From positions 3,038,001 through 3,102,000 of the forward strand of contig NZ_BAAAWE010000001.1 in NCBI RefSeq assembly GCF_039534915.1: a stretch of 64,000 nt of DNA. Reading direction: 5' to 3'. Source of the stretch: Streptomyces roseofulvus. Lineage in GTDB: Bacteria > Actinomycetota > Actinomycetes > Streptomycetales > Streptomycetaceae. Below, piece after piece: positions 1 to 7,761 of the stretch. A model generated the notes under the pieces. The model was not told the origin of the DNA. It made no database searches and was given only the letters and a program-made list of their open reading frames with translations. The position numbers were made by a program, and so were the translations under genes. How positions within the stretch are numbered: position 1 is the first letter of the stretch; each line of letters starts with the position of its first letter.

Positions 1-2
1 AG

Positions 3-404
3 CAGCTGGCCGGACAGGGCGAGGTCCTGTCGGACGTCATGATCGACTTCCCGTCCGGCCTGTGGGGTTACGCCCCCGACCTGGCCATCGTCGCCCCCGG
101 TTCCGAGCGCAACAAGCGCGGTCGCTTCGAGTGGCACAGCCTGGAGGCCGTGCTGGAGATCATCTCGCTCAGCACCCGGGACAACGACTTCGAGAAGAAG
201 CTGCGGATGTACGCCGAGTGCGCGATCCCGCTCTACGTGATCATCGACCCGTCCGAGAACGCCTGCACCGTGCACAGCAACCCGACGCGTACCGGCACCT
301 ACACCGAGCAGGAGAAGATCCCCTTCGGTGAGGACCTGGTCCTGCCCCTCGAAGGGCGCGAGATCGTCGTGAGGACGGAAGGGTTCCCGCCCGCGGAGGG
401 GTGA
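3..404 (+). CDS. Uma2-family putative endonuclease, 5' truncated by the window edge
   Basis: The reading frame is open from base 3 and ends at a TGA at 402-404, so the start lies outside the window. The visible part reads WGYAPDLAIVAP, then LEAVLEIIS, then a KKLRMYAECAIPLYVIID core. That is the Uma2 (PD-(D/E)XK fold) pattern: the PDLAIVAP stretch and the E of VLEIIS carry the likely metal-binding acids, followed by the conserved K(L)RxYAE and a predicted beta-strand. Many Streptomyces genomes carry dozens of Uma2 paralogues of unknown role. The DNA-cleavage function is inferred from the fold, not shown here. The next gene is convergent and starts one base after the stop. Confidence 0.8.
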   Translation, partial: QLAGQGEVLSDVMIDFPSGLWGYAPDLAIVAPGSERNKRGRFEWHSLEAVLEIISLSTRDNDFEKKLRMYAECAIPLYVIIDPSENACTVHSNPTRTGTYTEQEKIPFGEDLVLPLEGREIVVRTEGFPPAEG

Positions 405-405
405 G

Positions 406-981
406 CTACGCGGCGGTCTTCGGGACCGCGTGGGCCGTCAGGCCGGTGGCGGCGAGGACCGCGTCGACGGTCTCGTCCACCGTCTGGTCGGCGTTGTCGA
501 TCCAGACGCCCTCGCCGGAGAGTTCCTCGCGCATGGCCTCGTCCAGGAAGGCCCAGTTGGTGGTGAGGCGCTTGTGGCGGGCGTTGTTGCGTTCCCACGC
601 CTTGTCGGGGCCGGGGGCGAGGAAGACCACGTGCAGCGGGCCCGCCGTCATCCGGTCGCGGTAGAAGCCCAGGTGGGAGCGGCGGACGACGACGTCGTCG
701 ACGACCGGCAGGAAACCGGCCGTGACGAAGCTGCCGGCGAGCAGGGAGGCGTTGCGGGCCCGCAGGAAGATCTGCCGGTCGGCCTCGGGGTCGCCGTCCG
801 GGGTGGGCCAGTGGCAGCCCCGCACGATCAGGTTCTGGAGCTCGTCGACCTCGATGTGCGCGGACATCGCGAAGCGGGCGGCCAGCGCCGCCGCGACGGT
901 GGACTTGCCGCTGCCCGGGATGCCGCTGATCAGGACGGTGCCGGGGGCGGACGGGGAGCGGTCGACGGGTACGAGGTCCAT
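406..981 (-). CDS. AAA-type P-loop kinase/phosphotransferase-like protein
   Basis: The 191-aa protein has a Walker A GIPGSGKST at about residues 20-28 and then an IEVDELQNLIVRG stretch. It resembles small nucleoside or antibiotic kinases (chloramphenicol phosphotransferase or gluconate kinase type), which have a P-loop, a substrate-binding acidic residue and a lid with Arg residues (RNNARHKRL). The C-terminal IDNADQTVDETVDAVL is typical of these kinases. The substrate cannot be told from sequence. It is convergent with the Uma2 gene, one base apart. Upstream, between 982 and 1135, lies a short tandem repeat and no obvious promoter. Confidence 0.75.
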   Translation of the reverse strand: MDLVPVDRSPSAPGTVLISGIPGSGKSTVAAALAARFAMSAHIEVDELQNLIVRGCHWPTPDGDPEADRQIFLRARNASLLAGSFVTAGFLPVVDDVVVRRSHLGFYRDRMTAGPLHVVFLAPGPDKAWERNNARHKRLTTNWAFLDEAMREELSGEGVWIDNADQTVDETVDAVLAATGLTAHAVPKTAA

Positions 982-1011
982 CCCCGCACCCTAGATCATC
1001 CGTTCGTCCGC

Positions 1012-1092
1012 CCGGCCGGCTTTCCTCCGGGGGGCAGTACCGGCCGGCTTCCTCCAGGGCAGTACCGGCCGGCTTTCCTCCGGGAGTCAGTA
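1012..1092. repeat. Three-copy tandem repeat, 25-28 bp unit
   Basis: Units run 1012-1039, 1040-1064 and 1065-1092. Each starts with CCGGCCGGCTT and ends in CAGTA. The middle unit is 3 bases shorter. The array sits between two minus-strand genes and is non-coding as far as can be seen. No function is evident; it may form hairpins because the CCGGCCGG core is self-complementary. Confidence 0.85.
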
Positions 1093-1135
1093 CGCGAGGG
1101 CGCCCGCCCCGCTCGCCCGCCCCGGGCCGGTGCCG

Positions 1136-2194
1136 TCACGGAAGGGCTCTCCCGGGCGCCGGTGCCGCGGCGGCGGGCTCGGCCTGTCCCCCGGAGGGGG
1201 CCGGGCAGGCGTCCTCATGCCGGGCGTCCGCCGCGCCCGGCACGGGGGCGGCCGCAGCCGGTACGGCCTCCGCCGCGCCCGAAGCTGCCACCGCGCCGGG
1301 TACGGGCTCCGCCGTGCCGGAGGGCGTACGCCTCGGGGACAGCGACGTCAGGGCCACGCCGCCGACGAGGAGCGTCGCCGCGACCCAGCGCAGCGGGCTC
1401 ACCGACTCGCCGAGGAAGAGCGCGGCGGAGGACATGCCGAAGACGGGGACGAGGAGGGAGAAGGGGGCCACGGAGGAGGCGGGGTGACGGCGGAGCAGCC
1501 AGCCCCAGGCGCCGAAGCCGAAGACGGTGGTGACCCAGGCGACGTAGAGGATGACGCCGGCGCCGGTCCAGTCGAGGGCGCGGAGCGCGGCCAGGTCCCG
1601 CTCGGGTCCCTCCAGGAGGAGGGAGAAGGCGAGCAGCGGGAGGACGGGCACGGTGCTGACCCAGACCATCCAGTTGAGCGGGTCGGGCGGGGCGGCCTTG
1701 CGGGTGAGGACGTTGGAGACGCCCCAGCAGGCCGCGGCCACGATGACCAGGACGAAGCCGGTGACCGGCCCGGAGGTGCCCTCGTCGACGGCGGCGACCC
1801 CGATGCCCGCGAGCGCGACGGCCATGCCGAGGAGGGCGCGCCGGGCGGGGCGTTCGCCGAGGGCGGCGAAGGCGAACAGGGCGGTGAAGACGGCCTGCAC
1901 CTGGAGGACGAGGGAGGAGAGACCGGCGGGGGCCCCGAGGTCCATGCCGGTGAAGAGGAGGCCGAACTTGGCGACGCCCAGGGCGAGTCCGACGGCGACG
2001 ATCCACTTCCAGGCGACCTTGGGGCGGCCGACGAGGAAGACCGCGGGGAGGGCGGCGGCGAGGAAGCGGAGGGCGGAGAAGAGCAGCGGCGGGAAGTGGT
2101 CGAGGCCGATCTCGATGACGACGAAGTTGACCCCCCAGACCGCGGCGACGAGCGCGGCGAGGGCGATGTGTGCGGGGCGCATGGAAGCGAGCAT
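1136..2194 (-). CDS. EamA/DMT-superfamily exporter
   Basis: The 352-aa protein has about ten hydrophobic helices in two EamA repeats, the first beginning near HIALAALVAAVWGVNFV, a typical EamA start with the VxWGxNF motif. The family exports amino acids or metabolites through the cytoplasmic membrane. The C-terminus past residue about 290 is an Ala/Pro-rich cytoplasmic tail. The start could be the first ATG at 2194 or the second at 2182; neither has a clear Shine-Dalgarno. It is divergent from a LysR regulator, with an inverted repeat between them, which suggests that the regulator controls it. The substrate is unknown. Confidence 0.85.
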   Translation of the reverse strand: MLASMRPAHIALAALVAAVWGVNFVVIEIGLDHFPPLLFSALRFLAAALPAVFLVGRPKVAWKWIVAVGLALGVAKFGLLFTGMDLGAPAGLSSLVLQVQAVFTALFAFAALGERPARRALLGMAVALAGIGVAAVDEGTSGPVTGFVLVIVAAACWGVSNVLTRKAAPPDPLNWMVWVSTVPVLPLLAFSLLLEGPERDLAALRALDWTGAGVILYVAWVTTVFGFGAWGWLLRRHPASSVAPFSLLVPVFGMSSAALFLGESVSPLRWVAATLLVGGVALTSLSPRRTPSGTAEPVPGAVAASGAAEAVPAAAAPVPGAADARHEDACPAPSGGQAEPAAAAPAPGRALP

Positions 2195-2229
2195 GACCGC
2201 CGTCGACCGTGTAGCACCAGCACAGGTCT

Positions 2230-2247
2230 CTTCATGGTTGGATGAAG
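2230..2247. promoter_or_regulatory. Perfect inverted repeat between the exporter and the LysR gene
   Basis: CTTCAT-GGTTGG-ATGAAG is a perfect 6-bp inverted repeat with a 6-bp spacer. It lies 36 bp upstream of both start codons' facing ends and is markedly more AT-rich than its surroundings. LysR regulators commonly bind such dyads in the shared promoter of a divergent target. The assignment as the LysR site is inference. Confidence 0.5.
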
Positions 2248-2282
2248 CGATACTGAATCCAGAGCGCCCGCCGGAGGTTCCC

Positions 2283-3194
2283 GTGCTCGATCTCGGACGT
2301 CTGCGCGCCCTGCACGCGGTCTCCGTCCACGGCAGCGTGGGCGCCGCCGCGACCGCGCTCGGCTACACCCCGTCGGCGGTCTCCCAGCAGATCGCGAAGC
2401 TGGAGCGGGAGACCCGTACGACCCTGCTCGAACGGAGCGGGCGGGGCGTCCGCCTCACCGACGAGGCCCATCAACTCGCCGCCACGGCACGCCGGTTGCT
2501 GGCGATCGTGGAGGAGGCGGAGGTACGGCTCGAAGAGCGGCGGGGGCTGCCCGCCGGGCGGCTCTCGATCGGCTGCTTCCCGAGCGCCGCGCGCGGTCTG
2601 ATGCCCCGGGTGCTCGCGGACCTGGCCGTGCGCCACCCCGGTCTGGACGCCCGGCTGACGGAGGTCGACCCGCACCTGTCGGTGGACCTGGTGGCGCGCG
2701 GGGTGCTCGACCTGGCCGTCGCCCACGACTGGGACATCGCCCCGCTGCCGGCGCCGCCCGGCGTCGAGCAGGCGGTCATCGGCGACGACGGCTGCGACGT
2801 CCTGGTCCACCGGGACCATCCGCTGGCGGCCCGGCGGTCGGTGCGGCGGGAGGAGCTGGCGGACGAGCGGTGGATCTCGCAGCCGCCGGGGACGGTCTGC
2901 CACGACTGGCTGACGCGCACGCTGCGGGCGTCCGGGGCCGAGCCGCTGATCGTGCATCAGGCGGAGGAGAACCACACCCAGGTGGCGCTGGTCGCGGCCG
3001 GTCTCGGCATCGCGCTCGTGCCCCGCCTGGGGCGCGGCGGGCTGCCGCCCGAGGTGGCGCCGCTGCGGCTCGACCCGGCACCGACGCGCCGGCTGCACGC
3101 GCTGTGGCGGACGGGTGCGGCGCGCCGTCCGGCGATCGTGGAGACGGTCCGTACGCTCCAGGAGCGGTGGCCGTCGATCGCGTCGGCGGCCTGA
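2283..3194 (+). CDS. LysR-family transcriptional regulator
   Basis: The 303-aa protein opens with the winged HTH (LGRLRALHAVSVHGSVGAAA, then YTPSAVSQQIAKLE, residues about 4-60) and continues into a periplasmic-binding-like effector domain. The GTG at 2283 is chosen because GGAGG lies 5 bases upstream and the protein then starts exactly where LysR proteins usually do; the open frame itself extends about 730 bases further upstream as a shadow of the exporter. The divergent EamA gene is the probable target. Such regulators often control an amino-acid or metabolite exporter and respond to its substrate. The effector is unknown. Confidence 0.92.
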   Translation: MLDLGRLRALHAVSVHGSVGAAATALGYTPSAVSQQIAKLERETRTTLLERSGRGVRLTDEAHQLAATARRLLAIVEEAEVRLEERRGLPAGRLSIGCFPSAARGLMPRVLADLAVRHPGLDARLTEVDPHLSVDLVARGVLDLAVAHDWDIAPLPAPPGVEQAVIGDDGCDVLVHRDHPLAARRSVRREELADERWISQPPGTVCHDWLTRTLRASGAEPLIVHQAEENHTQVALVAAGLGIALVPRLGRGGLPPEVAPLRLDPAPTRRLHALWRTGAARRPAIVETVRTLQERWPSIASAA

Positions 3195-3240
3195 GCTCAC
3201 GCACCGGCCGCCTCGGCGATTCGTGCGGGAATCCTTGACC

Positions 3241-3286
3241 TGGCAGTTACTTTCAGGCTATCCGTGCACCTTGGCAGTTTCCTTCA
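3241..3286. promoter_or_regulatory. Direct-repeat operator candidate upstream of the GH3 gene
   Basis: TGGCAGTTACTTTCA (3241-3255) and TGGCAGTTTCCTTCA (3272-3286) match at 13 of 15 positions, 31 bp apart start to start, so on the same helix face. A TTGACC (3235-3240) sits just before the first copy as a possible -35, putting copy one in the promoter spacer and copy two over the expected transcription start. This is the layout of a repressor site. The regulator is unknown. Confidence 0.5.
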
Positions 3287-3324
3287 CCACTGCTCTCACC
3301 CCCGCACGGCCGGAAGGAGCACCA

Positions 3325-5196
3325 GTGCCCCACCCCGCCCCCGCTCGCCCCACCCCCACCCCCACCCCCACCCGCCGCACTCCTCTGGTTCCCACCCGCC
3401 GCTCCCTGCTCGCCGTCACCGCGGCCGCCGCCGCCGCGGCCGTCACCGGGGCCGTCGCCCCCGCCGCCCGCGCCACCGACGCCAGGACCGAGGAGCGGCT
3501 GCGCCGGATCGTCGGACGGATGTCGCTGGAGGAGAAGGTCGGCCAGCTCTTCGTCAGCCGGGTGTACGGCCATTCGGCCACCGCCCCCGACCAGGCCGAC
3601 GTCGACGCCAACCTCCGGGAGCTCGGCGTCCGCACCGCCGCCGAGCTCCTCGCGCGCTACCACCTCGGCGGGATCATCTACTTCGCCTGGGCCCACAACA
3701 CCCGCGACCCGCACCAGATCGCCGAGCTGTCCAACGGCATCCAGGCCGCCGCACTCGCCGCGGGCACCCCCGTCCCCGTGCTGATCTCCACCGACCAGGA
3801 GCACGGCATCGTCTGCCGGGTCGGCGAACCCGCCACCCTCCTGCCGGGGGCGATGGCGCTGGGCGCGGGCGGCTCCCCGGCGGACACCCGCAAGGCGGCC
3901 CGGATCGCCGGCGCCGAGCTGGCCGCGCTGGGCATCCGGCAGAACTACGCGCCGGTCGCCGACGTCAACGTCAACCCGGCCAACCCCGTCATCGGCGTCC
4001 GCTCCCTCGGCTCCGACCCCGGCGCGGTCTCCGGTCTCGTCGCCGCGCAGATCCGCGGCTACCAGGGCGCCGGCGTCGCGGCCACCGCCAAGCACTTCCC
4101 CGGCCACGGGGACACCGCCGTCGACAGCCACTACGGCCTGCCGGTCATCACCCACACCCGCGCGCAGTGGGCCGAGCTGGACGCCCCGCCGTTCCGGGCC
4201 GCGATCGCCGCCGGCATCGACGCGATCATGACCGCGCACCTCGTCGTCCCGGCGCTCGACCCGTCCGAGGACCCGGCGACGCTCTCGTACCCCATCCTCA
4301 CCGGCGTCCTGCGCGAACAGCTGGGCTACGACGGGGTGGTGGTGACCGACGCGCTCGACATGCAGGGCGTGCGCACCAAGTACGGCGACGACCGGGTGCC
4401 GGTGCTCGCGCTCAAGGCGGGCGTGGACCAGCTGCTCAACCCGCCGAAGCTGGACGTGGCCTGGAACGCGGTCCTGAAGGCCGTCCGGGACGGGGAGCTG
4501 ACGGAGCAGCGGATCGAGGAATCGGTTCTGCGGATCCTGCGGCTGAAGGCCCGGCGGGGGCTCTTCGCCGACCCGTACACGACCCGGGCGGACGTGGACG
4601 CGACCGTCGGCACCGCCCGGCACCTCGCCGAGGCCGACCGGATCGCCGAGCGGACCACCACCCTGCTCGTCAACGAGGACGGTTTCCTGCCGCTCTCCCC
4701 GGCCTCGCACGGGAAGGTCCTGGTCGTCGGCGCCGACCCGGCCTCCCCGTCCGGGACGACGGGCCCGCCGACCACCACCCTCGGCGGGGCCCTGCGCGAG
4801 CTGGGCTTCACCCCGACCGTCCTGTCCACCGGGATCACCCCGACGGCGGCGCGGATCGAGGAGGCGGTGGCGGCCGCGGCCGGCCAGGACGTGATCGTGG
4901 TGGGCACGTACAACCTGTCCGCGACCAGCCCGCAGCGGACGCTGGTGGCGCGGCTCGTGGCGACCGGGGTGCCGGTGGTCACGGTCGCGATCCGCAACCC
5001 GTACGACGTCGCCCGGACCTCCGGGCAGCGGGCCACGCTCGCCGCCTACGCGTGGACCGACGTCGAACTGCGGGCCGCCGTACGGGTGCTGGCCGGGCGG
5101 GCGAAGCCGCGCGGGCGGCTGCCGGTGCCGGTGCGGAGCGCCGAGGACCCGGCGGTGACGCTCTACCCGGTCGGGTTCGGACTCTCGTACGCCTGA
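3325..5196 (+). CDS. Tat-exported glycoside hydrolase family 3 (beta-N-acetylhexosaminidase type)
   Basis: The 623-aa protein starts at GTG 3325, with GGAAGGA 6 bases upstream. The N-terminus has a Pro/Thr-rich stretch, then TRRSLLAVT followed by an Ala-rich hydrophobic segment and APAARAT, a twin-arginine signal peptide. The GH3 catalytic domain follows. AKHFPGHGDT with VDSHYGLP near residue 253 is the NagZ-type signature (the His acts as acid/base), and VVTDALDMQGV near residue 340 carries the Asp nucleophile. A C-terminal alpha/beta domain follows. NagZ-type enzymes release GlcNAc from cell-wall fragments or chitin-derived substrates; the export signal argues for an extracellular role. Preceded by the direct-repeat operator and followed by a hairpin terminator. 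Confidence 0.9.
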   Translation: MPHPAPARPTPTPTPTRRTPLVPTRRSLLAVTAAAAAAAVTGAVAPAARATDARTEERLRRIVGRMSLEEKVGQLFVSRVYGHSATAPDQADVDANLRELGVRTAAELLARYHLGGIIYFAWAHNTRDPHQIAELSNGIQAAALAAGTPVPVLISTDQEHGIVCRVGEPATLLPGAMALGAGGSPADTRKAARIAGAELAALGIRQNYAPVADVNVNPANPVIGVRSLGSDPGAVSGLVAAQIRGYQGAGVAATAKHFPGHGDTAVDSHYGLPVITHTRAQWAELDAPPFRAAIAAGIDAIMTAHLVVPALDPSEDPATLSYPILTGVLREQLGYDGVVVTDALDMQGVRTKYGDDRVPVLALKAGVDQLLNPPKLDVAWNAVLKAVRDGELTEQRIEESVLRILRLKARRGLFADPYTTRADVDATVGTARHLAEADRIAERTTTLLVNEDGFLPLSPASHGKVLVVGADPASPSGTTGPPTTTLGGALRELGFTPTVLSTGITPTAARIEEAVAAAAGQDVIVVGTYNLSATSPQRTLVARLVATGVPVVTVAIRNPYDVARTSGQRATLAAYAWTDVELRAAVRVLAGRAKPRGRLPVPVRSAEDPAVTLYPVGFGLSYA

Positions 5197-5199
5197 CGG

Positions 5200-5233
5200 G
5201 GAGGGTGCGGCTCCTCGCGGGGCCGCACCCTCC
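5200..5233. terminator. Bidirectional hairpin terminator
   Basis: GGAGGGTGCGGC (5200-5211) pairs with GCCGCACCCTCC (5222-5233) across a 10-base loop. It begins 3 bases after the GH3 stop codon and ends 6 bases before the stop of the convergent peptidase gene, so it can serve both. No U-tract, as is usual in Streptomyces. Confidence 0.75.
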
Positions 5234-5239
5234 GGACGG

Positions 5240-6688
5240 CTACGGCCGCAGGCCGTGCTCCCTGGTCACGTCCTCGTCGACGGGCCGGTCGAGGCGGGCG
5301 TCGAAGCCGGCCAGCGGCTGGGCCGCCGCGACGGCGGGGGCGTCGACCCCGGCCCAGGCCAGGATGCGGGCGGTGGCCTTCTCCCGCTCGGCGTCGACGA
5401 GTCCGGCGACGTTGGCGCCGTGGTTGCCGCCGGGCGCGTAGTAGACGTAGCTGTCGCGGGCGCCCTTGTCGACGCGGAACGGCTCGGCGCCCCACGGGTC
5501 GTTCTCGCCGTAGACGAAGAGCATCCGGTTCGCGTTCTTGCGGACCCAGTCGTCGACGTCCCGCATGACCCACGGCTTGAACTTCATCGGGATCTCGCGG
5601 GGCACGAAGTTCGAGGCCGGCTGGTAGCCGTAGCGGTTCAGGCCGTCGAGGTGCGGCTGCCTGATGGTGGGCGAGCCGAGTTCGGTGGCCGCCTGGTAGT
5701 AGTACGGGGTGTAGTACTCCAGGCCCTGGTCGGAGTAGGCGGACCAGCCGGCGTACGCGTCGATCGTCTCGTAGACGGTGTCGTCGCTCGCGGTCTTCGC
5801 GTCCGGGATCGTGTCGCAGACGTCCTCGCCGTAGTACTGCCAGAAGCCCCAGACGAAGTCGAGGACGGTCGCCTCCCACGCCTTGTCGAGCGAGCCGACC
5901 GTGTTGAAGGTGGCGCCCTCGGTCTCGGCCCACGCCTTGAACTTCTCCTGGAGCGGGGCGCGGCGCAGCAGGGCCTCGCGCTGCATGGAGTTCAGGCGGT
6001 CGCGGCACTCCTTCGTGCCGACGTTCGCGAAGAACCGGTCGTAGGCCGAGTCCTCCTTGTTCACCACGTCGTTGGGGGCCACGTAGGCGACGACGCCGTC
6101 CATGTCGCGCGGGTAGAAGCGCTCATAGTAGGTGGCGGTCATGCCGCCCTTGGAGCCGCCGGTGGAGAGCCAGTTCTCGCCGTAGACCTTCTTCAGGGCG
6201 GTGAAGATGCGGTGCTGGTCGCTGGCGGCCTGCCAGATGTCGAGCTTGGACCAGTCGGCGGGGGCCGGGCGGGACGGCGTGAAGAAGCGGTACTCCATGG
6301 AGACCTGGTTGCCGTCGATGATCCGGGTCGGTTCGGACCGGCTCGGGGTGGTGCTCAGGCCGTAGCCGCTGGTGCGGAAGACGGTGGGGCGGTCGGTGCC
6401 CTTGTGGAGGACCGAGATCCGCTGCTGGAACGTTCCTGCCCAGGGGCGCTTGTGGTCGACCGGCTGCTCGAAGTTCAGGACGAAGTAGCGGTAGCCGGCG
6501 TACGGCTTCTCCTCGATCAGGCTCATCCCGGGGATCGCCAGCAGGCGGTCCTTGATGTCCTGGCTCTGCGCGTCCGCGACGATGCCGGCGGACTCCGTGT
6601 CCGCGGCGGTGGCGGTGGCCACGCCGGTGGAGCCCACGGTGCCTATGAGCACCGAAAGCGACAGCATCAGTCTCAGCGACTTACGCAT
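5240..6688 (-). CDS. Secreted S37-family peptidase (PS-10 / tripeptidyl aminopeptidase type)
   Basis: The 482-aa protein starts with MRKSLRLMLSLSVLIGTVGS and a cleavable signal ending near ATATAAD. I chose the ATG at 6688 over 6700 because GGGAGG sits at proper spacing before it. The body is an alpha/beta-hydrolase: the nucleophile elbow GGSKGGM has Ser179, and VYGENDPWG and PGGNHGANV near the C-terminus supply candidate Asp and His. The LNFEQPVDH and FRTSGYG stretches fit the S37 family of Streptomyces extracellular peptidases. It would act outside the cell in peptide breakdown. Convergent with the GH3 gene. S28 enzymes are the nearest alternative fold. Confidence 0.85.
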   Translation of the reverse strand: MRKSLRLMLSLSVLIGTVGSTGVATATAADTESAGIVADAQSQDIKDRLLAIPGMSLIEEKPYAGYRYFVLNFEQPVDHKRPWAGTFQQRISVLHKGTDRPTVFRTSGYGLSTTPSRSEPTRIIDGNQVSMEYRFFTPSRPAPADWSKLDIWQAASDQHRIFTALKKVYGENWLSTGGSKGGMTATYYERFYPRDMDGVVAYVAPNDVVNKEDSAYDRFFANVGTKECRDRLNSMQREALLRRAPLQEKFKAWAETEGATFNTVGSLDKAWEATVLDFVWGFWQYYGEDVCDTIPDAKTASDDTVYETIDAYAGWSAYSDQGLEYYTPYYYQAATELGSPTIRQPHLDGLNRYGYQPASNFVPREIPMKFKPWVMRDVDDWVRKNANRMLFVYGENDPWGAEPFRVDKGARDSYVYYAPGGNHGANVAGLVDAEREKATARILAWAGVDAPAVAAAQPLAGFDARLDRPVDEDVTREHGLRP

Positions 6689-6774
6689 GCACCCTCCCAT
6701 GATTCACAACGGTGCCGTGAACCTAGCGGGGTGAACGTCCGGGCCGCCAGACCCGGTTGGGTCTTACCTGTGGT

Positions 6775-7203
6775 TCAGCACAGGATCCAGCCGGTGGCGG
6801 TGGAGCGGCCGGAGACGGTCGCGGAGGCGCGGACGCAGCGGTTCAGCGCGTGCACGGTCACCGGACCGGCCTGCCGGCCCCAGCGTCCGCTCACCACGGC
6901 GGCCCGGCCGCCGCGCGGCTGGAGGGTGACCTTCATCGGCCGGGGCGCGCCGGGCCGTTTGGCGAGGACGAGGGCGCAGGCGTAGTGACGGGTCCGGTAG
7001 AGGCGCAGCTCGCCGGTGGCGAAGGAGACGGTCCGGGTCGGCCGCCCCTGGCAGACGGAGATCGCGTCGGCGGTGCCGGTGCCGGGCCCGACCAGGGTCA
7101 GCAGCCCGACCGCGAGGGCGAGGACGAGGCCGTACGCGAGGGTTCTGCGGGCGGCCGCCGGGGCGTGCGTCCCGCGTCGTCGCTCCCCTGTGCCTGCGGA
7201 CAT
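6775..7203 (-). CDS. Small secreted protein of unknown function
   Basis: This 142-aa protein begins at ATG 7203 with GGGAGGAG 5 bases upstream. Residues about 20-45 form a hydrophobic signal or anchor (TLAYGLVLALAVGLLTLVG) followed by GTADA, a likely signal-peptidase site. The mature part of about 95 residues has four Cys, including the C-terminal residue, and reads as a small beta-rich domain. I recognise no family. The downstream gene is the S37 peptidase, 86 bases away on the same strand, but nothing shows a functional link. Confidence 0.7.
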   Translation of the reverse strand: MSAGTGERRRGTHAPAAARRTLAYGLVLALAVGLLTLVGPGTGTADAISVCQGRPTRTVSFATGELRLYRTRHYACALVLAKRPGAPRPMKVTLQPRGGRAAVVSGRWGRQAGPVTVHALNRCVRASATVSGRSTATGWILC

Positions 7204-7286
7204 GCCCGCTCCTCCCCCGTCGCCCGTTCTTCCGTACAGGCTTACGACGTCCGGGACGTCCGTACGGTTGCCCCCGGCGGTCCCGG

Positions 7287-7712
7287 TCACGGCAGGAAGT
7301 AGCCCATGACCAGGCACAGGAAGATCACCTCCGCGCCGATCAGCGTCCACAGGGCGGCCCAGCGGCCCCGGGTGGGCGGGGCGCCGTCCGGGACGGTGAG
7401 CGCCCGCAGCCAGGCGCCGCCCGCGACGGCCAGGGTGGTCGCGTACAGCCAGCCGGGGATCTGCCGGCAGGTCCCGCGCATCACGCACGCCGTGCCCGCC
7501 TCGGAGGAGAGGGCGAGCACGACGCCGAGCAGCGTGGCCGGCAGGAACAGCAGCCCGGCCCAGAGCGCGGCGCGGCGCAGCACCCGGGCTTCCAGATAGG
7601 GGATCCGGGCGGGCGCCGGGACGGGCGCGGGGGAAGGGGCGTCGGGCGCGGGGGAAGGGGCGTCGGGCGCGGGGGCCGGGGCGGGGGCGTTCGGGCCGCC
7701 GGTGTCGTTCAT
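7287..7712 (-). CDS. Small membrane protein with Pro/Ala repeat N-terminus
   Basis: The 141-aa protein has an N-terminal low-complexity arm (APAPDAPSPAPDAPSPAPVP, residues 9-32), encoded by near-identical DNA units at 7627-7680, and then three hydrophobic segments (WAGLLFLPATLLGVVLAL, WLYATTLAVAGGAWL and LIGAEVIFLCLVMGYFL). Two Cys lie in the loop TACVMRGTCR. No family is recognised. It sits between the small secreted protein and the ABC exporter, all on the minus strand, but with a gap on each side. Confidence 0.65.
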   Translation of the reverse strand: MNDTGGPNAPAPAPAPDAPSPAPDAPSPAPVPAPARIPYLEARVLRRAALWAGLLFLPATLLGVVLALSSEAGTACVMRGTCRQIPGWLYATTLAVAGGAWLRALTVPDGAPPTRGRWAALWTLIGAEVIFLCLVMGYFLP

Positions 7713-7761
7713 GACACCCGATCCAACCCGCGCCGCCCGGCCCTGTCATGAGCCCCCGTAC

